Assembly (NCBI RefSeq): GCF_001269905.1
Contig: NZ_LHVK01000012.1
Location: 1-60,755 of the forward strand
Direction: 5' to 3'
Length of the DNA: 60,755 nucleotides
Origin: Pseudomonas corrugata
Lineage (GTDB): Bacteria; Pseudomonadota; Gammaproteobacteria; Pseudomonadales; Pseudomonadaceae
Under the pieces are notes generated by a model, which saw nothing but the letters and a program-made list of their open reading frames with translations, was not told where the DNA came from and did not search any database. The stretch's first letter is position 1; each line of letters begins with the position of its first letter. A program made the position numbers and the translations under genes. Of this stretch, positions 8,885-16,989 are shown piece by piece.

Positions 8885-9185
8885 TTTTTTATCCCGCCCC
8901 AAACCCGCGTGAACCGCGGGCTTGAGCTATAGCAGACGAACGGTCTGCCATAACTTATTACGCATTCCACCTGTGCCTCTCCGATTCCGAACTATTCTTA
9001 GCCTCAGGCCATCCAAAACAGGGGAGAGCCGGTACACCGGCGCGCGGATCATCGGGAGTCAGCTTTCCAGGGACCTTCATCCTGGAAGCATTCTGGGGGG
9101 ATAAACGGCAGCTGGATTCCCAGCGGCTGACCAGCAACGACTGATTGATCCGACACCGGCTCCACGTATCGAGCGAGGTGACGTC
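8885..9185 (+). other. Intergenic region: structured leader of yeaG
   Basis: No gene is seen here. After glpE there is a GC hairpin without a T-run (CCCGCG/CGCGGG, 8904-8920) and a short palindrome GCAGAC-N5-GTCTGC (8932-8948). A sigma-S-like -10 follows at 8992-8998. The transcribed leader would carry two clear hairpins: GCCGG-TACA-CCGGC (9028-9041) and TTCCAGG-N9-CCTGGAA (9065-9087), the second with GGA in its loop edge, and more GGA triplets downstream. The yeaG ribosome binding site GAGGTG is at 9175-9180. Confidence 0.6.
8992..8998 (+). promoter_or_regulatory. Candidate sigma-S-type -10 element of yeaG operon
   Basis: CTATTCT differs by one base from the CTATACT consensus of RpoS-dependent promoters, and no good -35 is seen, as is usual for that class. 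The yeaG operon is RpoS-controlled in E. coli. Inference from sequence only. Confidence 0.4.
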
Positions 9186-11108
9186 ATGAGCATTTTTAGC
9201 CACTTCCAGCAACGTTTCGAGTCCACGCGGCAGGAGGAATACTCGCTGCAGGAATACCTCGAACTCTGCAAGCAGGACCGTAGTGCCTACGCATCGGCTG
9301 CAGAACGCCTGTTGCTGGCAATCGGAGAACCCGAACTGCTGGATACCTCGACCAACTCGAGGCTTTCGCGGATTTTTTCCAACAAGGTGATTCGCCGCTA
9401 TCCGGCTTTTGAAGACTTCCACGGAATGGAAGAATGCATCGACCAGATCGTGTCCTATTTCCGTCACGCAGCCCAAGGCCTGGAAGAGAAAAAGCAAATC
9501 CTTTATCTGCTTGGCCCGGTGGGTGGCGGTAAATCGTCCCTGGCCGAAAAACTCAAGCAGTTGATCGAGAAGGTGCCCTTCTACGCGATCAAGGGCTCGC
9601 CGGTGTTCGAATCGCCCCTGGGGCTGTTCAACGCCACCGAGGATGGCGCGATCCTCGAGGAAGACTTCGGCATTCCACGCCGCTACCTCAATACCATCAT
9701 GTCGCCATGGGCCACCAAGCGCCTGGCCGAGTTCGGCGGCGACATCAGCCAGTTCAAGGTGGTCAAGCTCTACCCTTCGATCCTGAATCAGATCGGGGTG
9801 GCCAAGACCGAACCCGGTGACGAGAACAACCAGGACATTTCGGCCCTGGTGGGCAAGGTCGATATCCGCAAGCTGGAAGAATTCCCACAGAACGATGCCG
9901 ATGCCTACAGCTACTCCGGCGCACTGTGCAGGGCCAACCAGGGCCTGATGGAATTCGTCGAGATGTTCAAGGCGCCCATCAAAGTGTTGCACCCCTTGCT
10001 GACCGCTACCCAGGAAGGTAACTACAACAGCACCGAGGGCCTGGGGGCGATTCCGTTCAACGGCATCCTGCTGGCTCACTCCAACGAGTCGGAATGGCAC
10101 ACCTTCCGCAACAACAAGAACAACGAAGCGTTCATCGACCGGATCTACATCGTCAAGGTGCCTTACTGCCTGCGAGTCACCGATGAGGTGAAAATCTACG
10201 ACAAGCTGCTGTTCAATAGCTCACTGGCCAAGGCTCATTGCGCCCCCGACACCCTGAAGATGCTGGCACAGTTCACCGTGCTGTCGCGCCTCAAGGAGCC
10301 GGAGAACTCCAACATCTATTCGAAGATGCGGGTGTACGACGGTGAAAACCTCAAGGACACCGATCCGAAGGCCAAGTCGATCCAGGAATACCGCGACAAC
10401 GCGGGGGTCGATGAGGGCATGAACGGCCTGTCCACACGTTTCGCGTTCAAGATCCTGTCCAAGGTCTTCAACTTCGACCCCCACGAAATCGCCGCCAACC
10501 CCGTTCACCTGCTGTACGTGCTGGAACAGCAGATCGAGCAGGAACAGTTCCAGGCGGAAACCCGCGAGCGGTACCTGCGCTTCCTCAAGGAATACCTGGC
10601 CCCGCGCTATATCGAGTTCATTGGCAAGGAGATCCAGACTGCGTATCTGGAGTCCTACAGCGAATATGGCCAGAACATCTTCGACCGCTACGTGCTGTAT
10701 GCGGATTTCTGGATTCAGGATCAGGAATACCGTGATCCGGAAACCGGGGAAATTCTCAACCGCGTAGCGCTCAACGAGGAGCTGGAAAAAATCGAAAAAC
10801 CCGCAGGCATCAGCAATCCGAAGGATTTCCGCAACGAAATCGTCAACTTCGTGTTGCGGGCGCGGGCCAACAATAATGGCAAGAACCCCACTTGGCTCAG
10901 CTACGAAAAGCTGCGGGTGGTCATCGAGAAGAAAATGTTCTCCAACACCGAAGACCTGTTGCCGGTCATCAGCTTCAATGCCAAGGCCAGCAAGGAGGAC
11001 CAGCAAAAACACAACGACTTCGTTACACGCATGGTCGAACGTGGCTACACCGACAAACAGGTACGACTGCTTTCCGAGTGGTATCTGCGGGTCCGGAAAT
11101 CGCAATAA
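9186..11108 (+). CDS. yeaG: PrkA/YeaG-family serine protein kinase with AAA+ domain
   Basis: 640 residues. N-terminal AAA+ PrkA domain with Walker A GPVGGGKS (110-117), followed by the C-terminal PrkA kinase-like domain. In enterics YeaG acts in adaptation to nitrogen starvation and stationary phase; in Bacillus PrkA has been reported as a kinase and as an AAA+ protease, so the enzymatic activity is not settled. The ATG at 9186 is preceded by GAGGTG. First of three genes (yeaG-yeaH-spoVR), a set that is conserved together across proteobacteria. Confidence 0.95.
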   Translation: MSIFSHFQQRFESTRQEEYSLQEYLELCKQDRSAYASAAERLLLAIGEPELLDTSTNSRLSRIFSNKVIRRYPAFEDFHGMEECIDQIVSYFRHAAQGLEEKKQILYLLGPVGGGKSSLAEKLKQLIEKVPFYAIKGSPVFESPLGLFNATEDGAILEEDFGIPRRYLNTIMSPWATKRLAEFGGDISQFKVVKLYPSILNQIGVAKTEPGDENNQDISALVGKVDIRKLEEFPQNDADAYSYSGALCRANQGLMEFVEMFKAPIKVLHPLLTATQEGNYNSTEGLGAIPFNGILLAHSNESEWHTFRNNKNNEAFIDRIYIVKVPYCLRVTDEVKIYDKLLFNSSLAKAHCAPDTLKMLAQFTVLSRLKEPENSNIYSKMRVYDGENLKDTDPKAKSIQEYRDNAGVDEGMNGLSTRFAFKILSKVFNFDPHEIAANPVHLLYVLEQQIEQEQFQAETRERYLRFLKEYLAPRYIEFIGKEIQTAYLESYSEYGQNIFDRYVLYADFWIQDQEYRDPETGEILNRVALNEELEKIEKPAGISNPKDFRNEIVNFVLRARANNNGKNPTWLSYEKLRVVIEKKMFSNTEDLLPVISFNAKASKEDQQKHNDFVTRMVERGYTDKQVRLLSEWYLRVRKSQ

Positions 11109-11110
11109 AA

Positions 11111-11206
11111 CAGCTTCAAGCTGCAAGCTGCAAGGAACAAGCGCGTTAGCCCTGGCAACCGGGTAACTGCTTCTACTTGAAGCTTGTGGCTCATCACTTG
11201 AAGCTG
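11111..11206 (+). repeat. Inverted repeat between yeaG and yeaH
   Basis: CAGCTTCAAG at 11111-11120 is matched by CTTGAAGCTG at 11197-11206, with additional internal copies (GCTGCAAGCTGCAAG at 11120-11134 and CTTGAAGCTT at 11176-11185). The 111-base gap between two co-oriented genes is nearly filled by this element, which could fold into a long stem in the mRNA and stabilise or attenuate it. Looks like a small dispersed repeat of a class different from the GTGGGAGC repeats elsewhere in the window. Confidence 0.7.
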
Positions 11207-11219
11207 CCCGGAGGGCCCT

Positions 11220-12491
11220 ATGAGCTATGTGATCGACCGACGCCTCAATGGCAAGAACAAGAGCACGGTGAACCGTCAGCGATTCCTGCGGCGTTATCGT
11301 GACCACATAAAGAAGGCCGTGGAAGAAGCGGTCAGCCGCCGTTCCATCACCGACATGGAACATGGCGAACAGATCAGTATTCCCGGCCGCGACATCGACG
11401 AACCGGTGCTTCACCATGGTCGCGGTGGCAAACAGACCGTCGTGCACCCCGGCAACAAGGAATTCACCAGCGGCGAGCACATCCCCCGACCGCCGGGTGG
11501 CGGCGGCGGGAGAGGGCCCGGCAAAGCCGGCAACTCCGGCGAAGGCATGGACGAGTTCGTGTTCCAGATCACCCAGGAGGAATTCCTGGAGTTCATGTTC
11601 GAGGACCTGGAACTGCCAAACCTGGTCAAACGCAACCTGACCGGCACCGACACCTTCAAGACCGTGCGCGCCGGCATCAGCAATGAAGGCAACCCGTCCC
11701 GCATCAACATCATCCGCACGCTTCGCTCGGCACATGCCCGGCGCATCGCCCTGTCGGGCAGCAGTCGGGCGAAACTGCGCGAAGCCAAGGAAGAGCTGAC
11801 CCGCCTGAAATGCGAAGAACCCGACAACTTCGGAGACATTCAAGACCTGGAAGCGGAAATAGAGAAACTCAGCGCCCGGATCCACCGGGTGCCGTTCCTC
11901 GATACCTTCGATCTTAAATACAACCTGTTGGTCAAACAGCCAAACCCCAGCTCCAAGGCAGTGATGTTCTGCCTGATGGACGTGTCAGGCTCCATGACCC
12001 AGGCCACCAAGGATATCGCCAAGCGATTCTTCATCCTGCTGTATCTGTTCCTCAAGCGGAATTACGACAAGATCGACGTGGTGTTCATCCGCCACCACAC
12101 CAGTGCCAGGGAAGTGGATGAAGAGGAGTTCTTCTACTCCAGGGAAACCGGCGGCACCATCGTCTCCAGCGCCCTGAAACTGATGCAGGAAATCATGGCC
12201 GAACGTTATCCGGCCAACGAGTGGAATATCTACGCAGCCCAGGCTTCCGACGGAGACAACTGGAACGACGACTCACCGATCTGCCGTGACATCCTCATCA
12301 ATCAAATCATGCCGTTCGTGCAGTACTACACCTATGTAGAGATCACGCCCCGGGAACACCAAGCCCTTTGGTATGAATATGAACGCATCGCCGAAGCTTT
12401 TTCCGACACGTTTGCGCAACAGCAACTGGTCTCGGCCGGGGATATCTACCCGGTCTTCCGTGAACTCTTCCAGCGCAGGTTAGTGACATGA
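11220..12491 (+). CDS. yeaH: YeaH/YhbH family protein (UPF0229, VWA-like)
   Basis: 423 residues. The N-terminal half is basic and contains a glycine-rich stretch (GGGGGRG near 100). The C-terminal half resembles a von Willebrand A domain with an intact MIDAS start DVSGS (D254, S256, S258). Biochemical function unknown; the partner kinase YeaG and SpoVR-like protein flank it. Stop overlaps the next start by four bases (ATGA), so it is coupled to spoVR. Confidence 0.94.
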   Translation: MSYVIDRRLNGKNKSTVNRQRFLRRYRDHIKKAVEEAVSRRSITDMEHGEQISIPGRDIDEPVLHHGRGGKQTVVHPGNKEFTSGEHIPRPPGGGGGRGPGKAGNSGEGMDEFVFQITQEEFLEFMFEDLELPNLVKRNLTGTDTFKTVRAGISNEGNPSRINIIRTLRSAHARRIALSGSSRAKLREAKEELTRLKCEEPDNFGDIQDLEAEIEKLSARIHRVPFLDTFDLKYNLLVKQPNPSSKAVMFCLMDVSGSMTQATKDIAKRFFILLYLFLKRNYDKIDVVFIRHHTSAREVDEEEFFYSRETGGTIVSSALKLMQEIMAERYPANEWNIYAAQASDGDNWNDDSPICRDILINQIMPFVQYYTYVEITPREHQALWYEYERIAEAFSDTFAQQQLVSAGDIYPVFRELFQRRLVT

Positions 12492-14053
12492 CCGCCAAAA
12501 AAGAGCAGAAGCGCCAACCTATCTCCACCGGCTCCGAGTGGACGTTCGAGCTGATCCAGGCCTACGACCGCGAGATCAGCCGCATCGCGGACCGTTATGC
12601 CCTCGATACCTACCCCAACCAGATCGAGGTGATCACTGCAGAGCAGATGATGGATGCCTACGCGTCGGTCGGCATGCCGCTGGGTTATCACCACTGGTCC
12701 TATGGCAAGCACTTCCTCAGCACCGAAAAATCCTATACCCGCGGCCAGATGGGGCTGGCGTATGAGATCGTGATCAACTCCGACCCCTGCATCGCCTATC
12801 TGATGGAAGAAAACACCATTTGCATGCAGGCACTGGTGGTAGCGCATGCGTGCTATGGCCACAACAGTTTCTTCAAGGGCAATTACCTGTTCCGCACCTG
12901 GACCGATGCCAGTTCGATCATCGATTACCTGGTGTTCGCCAAGCAGTACATCATGCAATGTGAGGAGCGCCACGGCATTGATGCCGTGGAGGACCTTCTG
13001 GACTCCTGCCATGCCCTGATGAACTATGGAGTGGACCGCTACAAAAGGCCGTATCCGATTTCCGCCGAAGAAGAACGCCGGCGCCAGAAGGACCGTGAAG
13101 AACACCTGCAAAAGCAGATCAATGATTTGTGGCGCACCATTCCAAAAGGCGCCGACAAGTACAGCGAGAAAGATAACGCGCGGTTCCCCGCCGAACCCCA
13201 GGAAAACATTCTCTATTTCATCGAAAAGCACGCCCCGTTGCTGGAGCCATGGCAGCGGGAAATTGTGCGCATCGTGCGCAAGATTGCCCAGTATTTCTAT
13301 CCACAACGCCAGACCCAGGTCATGAACGAGGGGTGGGCCACATTCTGGCATTACACCTTGATGAACGACCTGTATGACGAAGGCCTGGTCACTGACGGCT
13401 TCATGATGGAGTTCCTGACATCCCACACGAGCGTGGTGTTCCAACCCGGATTCGACAGTCCCTATTACAGCGGCATCAACCCTTATGCACTGGGTTTCGC
13501 CATGTACCGCGACATACGACGCATGTGCGAAAACCCTACCGAAGAAGACCGTCGCTGGTTTCCGGAAATTGCCGGCTCGGATTGGTTATCCACGATCAAA
13601 TTCGCCATGAGCAGCTTCAAGGATGAGAGTTTCATCCTGCAGTACCTCTCACCCAAAGTGATCCGTGACCTGAAACTGTTCAGCATTCTCGATGACGATC
13701 AGAAGGACGACCTGCTGGTGCCCGCCATCCACGATGAAAGCGGTTACCGCATCATCCGCGAAACCCTGGCAGCGCAGTACAACCTGGGCAATCGCGAGCC
13801 TAACGTACAGATCTACAGCATCGACCGCCGGGGAGATCGTTCGCTGACCTTGCGTCATCAGGCGCATGACCGCAAACCGCTGGGCGACTCTACGGATGAA
13901 GTGCTCAAACATCTGCATCGACTGTGGGGCTTCGATATTCATCTGGAAACCCTGCAGGGTGACCAAGTCATGAAAACCCACCATGTCCCCCCCAGAAACG
14001 AACAAACCGAAGGCGATTACGGCCGTCTGGACCTGGCCGTCATCCATCTTTGA
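12488..14053 (+). CDS. spoVR: SpoVR/YcgB family protein
   Basis: 521 residues, full length for the SpoVR family. The Bacillus member affects spore cortex formation; the role in non-sporulating proteobacteria is unknown. Conserved features visible are the WTFELIQAYD start, the HAxxGHNSFFK motif (ACYGHNSFFKGN), and NEGWATFWHY, a metalloprotein-like histidine/glutamate motif. It ends the yeaG-yeaH-spoVR operon, followed directly by a strong terminator hairpin. Confidence 0.94.
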   Translation: MTAKKEQKRQPISTGSEWTFELIQAYDREISRIADRYALDTYPNQIEVITAEQMMDAYASVGMPLGYHHWSYGKHFLSTEKSYTRGQMGLAYEIVINSDPCIAYLMEENTICMQALVVAHACYGHNSFFKGNYLFRTWTDASSIIDYLVFAKQYIMQCEERHGIDAVEDLLDSCHALMNYGVDRYKRPYPISAEEERRRQKDREEHLQKQINDLWRTIPKGADKYSEKDNARFPAEPQENILYFIEKHAPLLEPWQREIVRIVRKIAQYFYPQRQTQVMNEGWATFWHYTLMNDLYDEGLVTDGFMMEFLTSHTSVVFQPGFDSPYYSGINPYALGFAMYRDIRRMCENPTEEDRRWFPEIAGSDWLSTIKFAMSSFKDESFILQYLSPKVIRDLKLFSILDDDQKDDLLVPAIHDESGYRIIRETLAAQYNLGNREPNVQIYSIDRRGDRSLTLRHQAHDRKPLGDSTDEVLKHLHRLWGFDIHLETLQGDQVMKTHHVPPRNEQTEGDYGRLDLAVIHL

Positions 14054-14064
14054 TCCCGTTTTCG

Positions 14065-14116
14065 CCTCCGTTGACCCGACGCAAAGGTTATCCTGTCGGA
14101 TCAACGGAGGTTTTTT
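14065..14116 (+). terminator. Terminator of the spoVR operon containing the cca ribosome binding site
   Basis: CCTCCGTTGA (14065-14074) pairs fully with TCAACGGAGG (14101-14110). After one C/A mismatch, CCGAC pairs with GTCGG, around a 14-base loop. Six T follow, then the ATG of cca. The GGAGG in the 3' arm is the only Shine-Dalgarno sequence for cca, so it is buried in the hairpin in any transcript from upstream. Confidence 0.8.
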
Positions 14117-15343
14117 ATGCAGATCTATAAAGTCGGCGGTGCCGTGCGCGATCGCCTGCTGGGCATTCCCGTCGTCGACGTCGACCGGGTCGTGGTCGGC
14201 GCCACGGCCGAGGAAATGATCGCCAAGGGGTTTCGCCCCGTGGGAGCCGATTTTCCGGTGTTTCTCGCCCCTGACACGGGCGAGGAGTACGCCCTCGCCC
14301 GCACGGAACGCAAAAGCGGCCGGGGCTACGGCGGCTTCGTGTTTCATGCCAGCCCTGAAGTGACTCTCGAGGAAGACTTGGTTCGCAGGGACCTGACGAT
14401 CAACGCCATGGCGGAGGACGATCAGGGCAACCTCACCGATCCCTACCACGGCCAGCGTGACCTCGAAGCTCGCGTACTCCGCCATGTTTCTCCGGCGTTT
14501 GCCGAAGATCCGCTCCGGGTCCTGCGGGTTGCCCGCTTTGCCGCGCGCTATGCCTCACTGGGTTTCAAGGTGGCGGACGAGACCCTTGAGCTGATGCGCC
14601 AACTCAGCGATTCTGGCGAACTGGAAGCCTTGACCGCCGAGCGCAGTTGGAAGGAAATTTCCCGCGCCCTCATGGAAAACCAGCCACAGGTGTTTATCCA
14701 GGTCTTGCGCGACTGTGATGCCCTCAAAGCCCTCATGCCCGAGGTCGATGCACTATTCGGCGTACCACAGCCCGAAGCCCATCATCCGGAAATCGATACC
14801 GGCGCACATACCCTGAGCGTGCTGGAACAAGCCGCCCTGCACCAACAACCGCTAACGGTCCGCTGGGCCTGCCTGCTACATGATCTGGGCAAGGCCCTGA
14901 CACCCGAACATGAATGGCCGCGACACATCGCCCATGAGCACAAAGGATTAAAACCGATCAGGGCAGTCAGCGAGCGCTTCAAAGTGCCACGCGACTGCCA
15001 GGAATTGGCGCTATTGGTTGGCCAATATCACACCCATGGCCATCGTGCGCTTGAATTGAAAGCGTCCACCTTGCTCGAATTACTACAGAGCTTTGATGTG
15101 TACCGCCGCCCCCATCGCTTCGAAGAGTTTATCGCGGCCTGCGAAATGGATGCCCGAGGCCGCAAGGGCTTGGAAAATCGAAGTTATCCACAGGCGGACT
15201 ATCTGCGCGGCGCGGCAGCGGCGGCGCGGGGGGTGGCAGTGCAACCATTGCTGGAGAAAGGCTTTAAGGGGCCTGAACTGGGAGAGGCGATTAAACGCGA
15301 ACGACTCAGGGCCCTGAAAACTTACAAGGAGGGGGCGAACTGA
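14117..15343 (+). CDS. cca: Multifunctional CCA tRNA nucleotidyltransferase/phosphohydrolase
   Basis: Adds or repairs the 3' CCA of tRNAs without a template. 408 residues, the length of the bacterial type with an added HD phosphohydrolase domain. GGAVRD at 7-12 and the catalytic D21-x-D23 are present; the RRD motif appears as VRRDLTINAMA. The HD domain (about 225-330) has HTLSVLEQ and CLLHDLGKA. Start fixed by GGAGG six bases before the ATG. Convergent with folK, with a REP pair between them. Confidence 0.96.
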   Translation: MQIYKVGGAVRDRLLGIPVVDVDRVVVGATAEEMIAKGFRPVGADFPVFLAPDTGEEYALARTERKSGRGYGGFVFHASPEVTLEEDLVRRDLTINAMAEDDQGNLTDPYHGQRDLEARVLRHVSPAFAEDPLRVLRVARFAARYASLGFKVADETLELMRQLSDSGELEALTAERSWKEISRALMENQPQVFIQVLRDCDALKALMPEVDALFGVPQPEAHHPEIDTGAHTLSVLEQAALHQQPLTVRWACLLHDLGKALTPEHEWPRHIAHEHKGLKPIRAVSERFKVPRDCQELALLVGQYHTHGHRALELKASTLLELLQSFDVYRRPHRFEEFIAACEMDARGRKGLENRSYPQADYLRGAAAAARGVAVQPLLEKGFKGPELGEAIKRERLRALKTYKEGAN

Positions 15344-15385
15344 CAGGGGTTGCGTGTCCGCTTGCACTTTCACCGGACGGGGGAC

Positions 15386-15468
15386 CGCCATCGCGAGCAG
15401 GCTCGCTCCCACACTAGTGTCCGTGCCGGATACCTATACCTGTGGGAGCGAGCCTGCTCGCGATGGCG
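15386..15468 (+). repeat. REP inverted pair (REPIN-like) between cca and folK
   Basis: CGCGAGCAGGCTCGCTCCCA near 15391-15411 is followed after about 28 bases by the inverse copy TGTGGGAGCGAGCCTGCTCG at 15441. The flanking GCCAT/ATGGC also pairs. It overlaps or abuts the 3' end of folK and separates two convergent genes, so it may act as a bidirectional transcription end. Confidence 0.9.
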
Positions 15469-15996
15469 TCAGGAAATTCGCAACAGGTCCGAAGACGTCA
15501 GCTGCTCGCCCCGCCATTCAAAAGCCACCGGCGCCAGGACCTGATCAATCTGCGATTCGTCCCACAACGTGGCAAAACTTTTGCCTACGCCTGGGTGAAC
15601 GCGATCCGGTGCAATCAACGACAATGGCCACAAGACAAAGGCATTTTTCAGGATTTCCGCCCGCGGCAGAACCAAGCCTTCGAAATTGCCGACCTGCTCG
15701 CCGTACAACAACACGTCGATGTCCAGCGGCAGCCCCTTGCGATCCGGCGCATAACGACCATTGTCCGCCTCGATGCACTTGAGACGGCGGTCCAGCTCCA
15801 TCAACGGCAGGTCTGTGAAGGCCGACACGACGAAATTGAAGAAAGGCCCGCTTTTGATGCCCACCGGCTGGCTCTCGAATACCGCCGAGCAGCGTATGTC
15901 CACCAGAAAGCCCGCAAGGGCTTCAAGCCCCGCGCGCAAGTGGGTTTCGCGCTCGATATTGCTGCCGAGCCCGAGAAAAACCTGTGTCAGCGACAT
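15469..15996 (-). CDS. folK: 2-amino-4-hydroxy-6-hydroxymethyldihydropteridine pyrophosphokinase
   Basis: Transfers pyrophosphate from ATP to 6-hydroxymethyl-7,8-dihydropterin in folate synthesis. 175 residues; signature region RKGLPLDIDVLLYG and start VFLGLGSNIERE are typical. Overlaps the end of folB by ten bases, so the two successive pathway enzymes form a small operon on the minus strand. Confidence 0.96.
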   Translation of the reverse strand: MSLTQVFLGLGSNIERETHLRAGLEALAGFLVDIRCSAVFESQPVGIKSGPFFNFVVSAFTDLPLMELDRRLKCIEADNGRYAPDRKGLPLDIDVLLYGEQVGNFEGLVLPRAEILKNAFVLWPLSLIAPDRVHPGVGKSFATLWDESQIDQVLAPVAFEWRGEQLTSSDLLRIS

Positions 15997-16340
15997 CCGC
16001 GCTCGATCTCCACACCCACTCCGCTGGCCGCCGGAACCGCGCCAGGCTTGGTCACTTTCAGACGCAGCCAGGTAATCTTGAACTCGTCCATCAACTCTTG
16101 AGCCAGTCGCTCGGCGAAAGTCTCGACCAACTGGAACCGGGCCTGATCGGCGAACGCCTGGATGCGCGATGAGACACTGGCATAATCGAGCGCCAGATTC
16201 AGGTCATCGCCCGCGGCGGCCGGGCGGTTATCCCAAGCGAAACTCAGATCAAGCCGCAGACACTGTCGGATGTCTCGCTCCCAGTCGTAGGCACCGATTA
16301 CCGTGTCGACTTCCAGGCCCTCGATAAACACTCTGTCCAA
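15987..16340 (-). CDS. folB: Dihydroneopterin aldolase FolB
   Basis: Cleaves dihydroneopterin to 6-hydroxymethyl-dihydropterin, the substrate of FolK. 117 residues from a TTG at 16340 (LDRVFIEGLEVDTVIGAYDW). This start was chosen because GGAGAAGAG lies just upstream and homologues begin with MDRVFI; another TTG at 16364 would add eight residues. Divergent from plsY across about 70 bases. Confidence 0.92.
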   Translation of the reverse strand: MDRVFIEGLEVDTVIGAYDWERDIRQCLRLDLSFAWDNRPAAAGDDLNLALDYASVSSRIQAFADQARFQLVETFAERLAQELMDEFKITWLRLKVTKPGAVPAASGVGVEIERGCR

Positions 16341-16414
16341 GCACTCTTCTCCGCAGCACGACAAGGGCGCAATGCGCCGTTAGAATCAGGGCATCCTCGC
16401 CCGGAATAGTTAGC

Positions 16415-16984
16415 ATGTTTTGGTTACTGGCGATCCTCGCCTACCTGCTCGGCTCGCTGTCCTTTGCCATCGTGCTCAGCCGTCTGACGGGTCACCCCGA
16501 TCCGCGCATGAGCGGCTCAGGCAATGCCGGTGCCACCAACATGTTGCGCCTGGCCGGACGCAAACTCGCCGTCCTGACCCTGCTCGGCGACCTTTGCAAA
16601 GGTCTTGTGCCGGTACTGATCGCCAGCCTCGCGGGGCTTTCCTTGCAGCAACAGGCCTGGATCGGCGTCTGTGCGGTCATTGGTCATCTTTTCCCGCTGT
16701 ACTTCCGCTTTCGGGGCGGAAAAGGTGTCGCCACCGCCGCCGGAATGCTGCTGGGTCTGTATCCGCCCGCGGCACTGCTGGCCGTCTCGGCCTGGCTGCT
16801 GATGTTCTACCTGACCCGCACCAGCTCATTGGCCGCACTGATCGCCACCCCGCTGACCCTGCCGCTGCTGGCCTGGCAGGAACCCGAGGCCCTGCTGCCG
16901 ATGACCGCCCTGGTCGCGCTGATCGTCTGGCGTCACCGGGGCAATCTACGCGACCTGTTCGCCGGGCGCGAACGGCATTTTTAA
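16415..16984 (+). CDS. plsY: Glycerol-3-phosphate acyltransferase PlsY
   Basis: Inner-membrane enzyme that acylates glycerol 3-phosphate from acyl-phosphate, the first step of phospholipid synthesis. 189 residues, mostly hydrophobic, with about five membrane segments. Conserved loop motifs are SGSGNAGATNMLR, GHLFPLYFRFRGGKGVA. A possible -10 TAGAAT lies about 33 bases before the ATG. Converges with tsaD, only five bases apart. Confidence 0.95.
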   Translation: MFWLLAILAYLLGSLSFAIVLSRLTGHPDPRMSGSGNAGATNMLRLAGRKLAVLTLLGDLCKGLVPVLIASLAGLSLQQQAWIGVCAVIGHLFPLYFRFRGGKGVATAAGMLLGLYPPAALLAVSAWLLMFYLTRTSSLAALIATPLTLPLLAWQEPEALLPMTALVALIVWRHRGNLRDLFAGRERHF

Positions 16985-16989
16985 ATACT

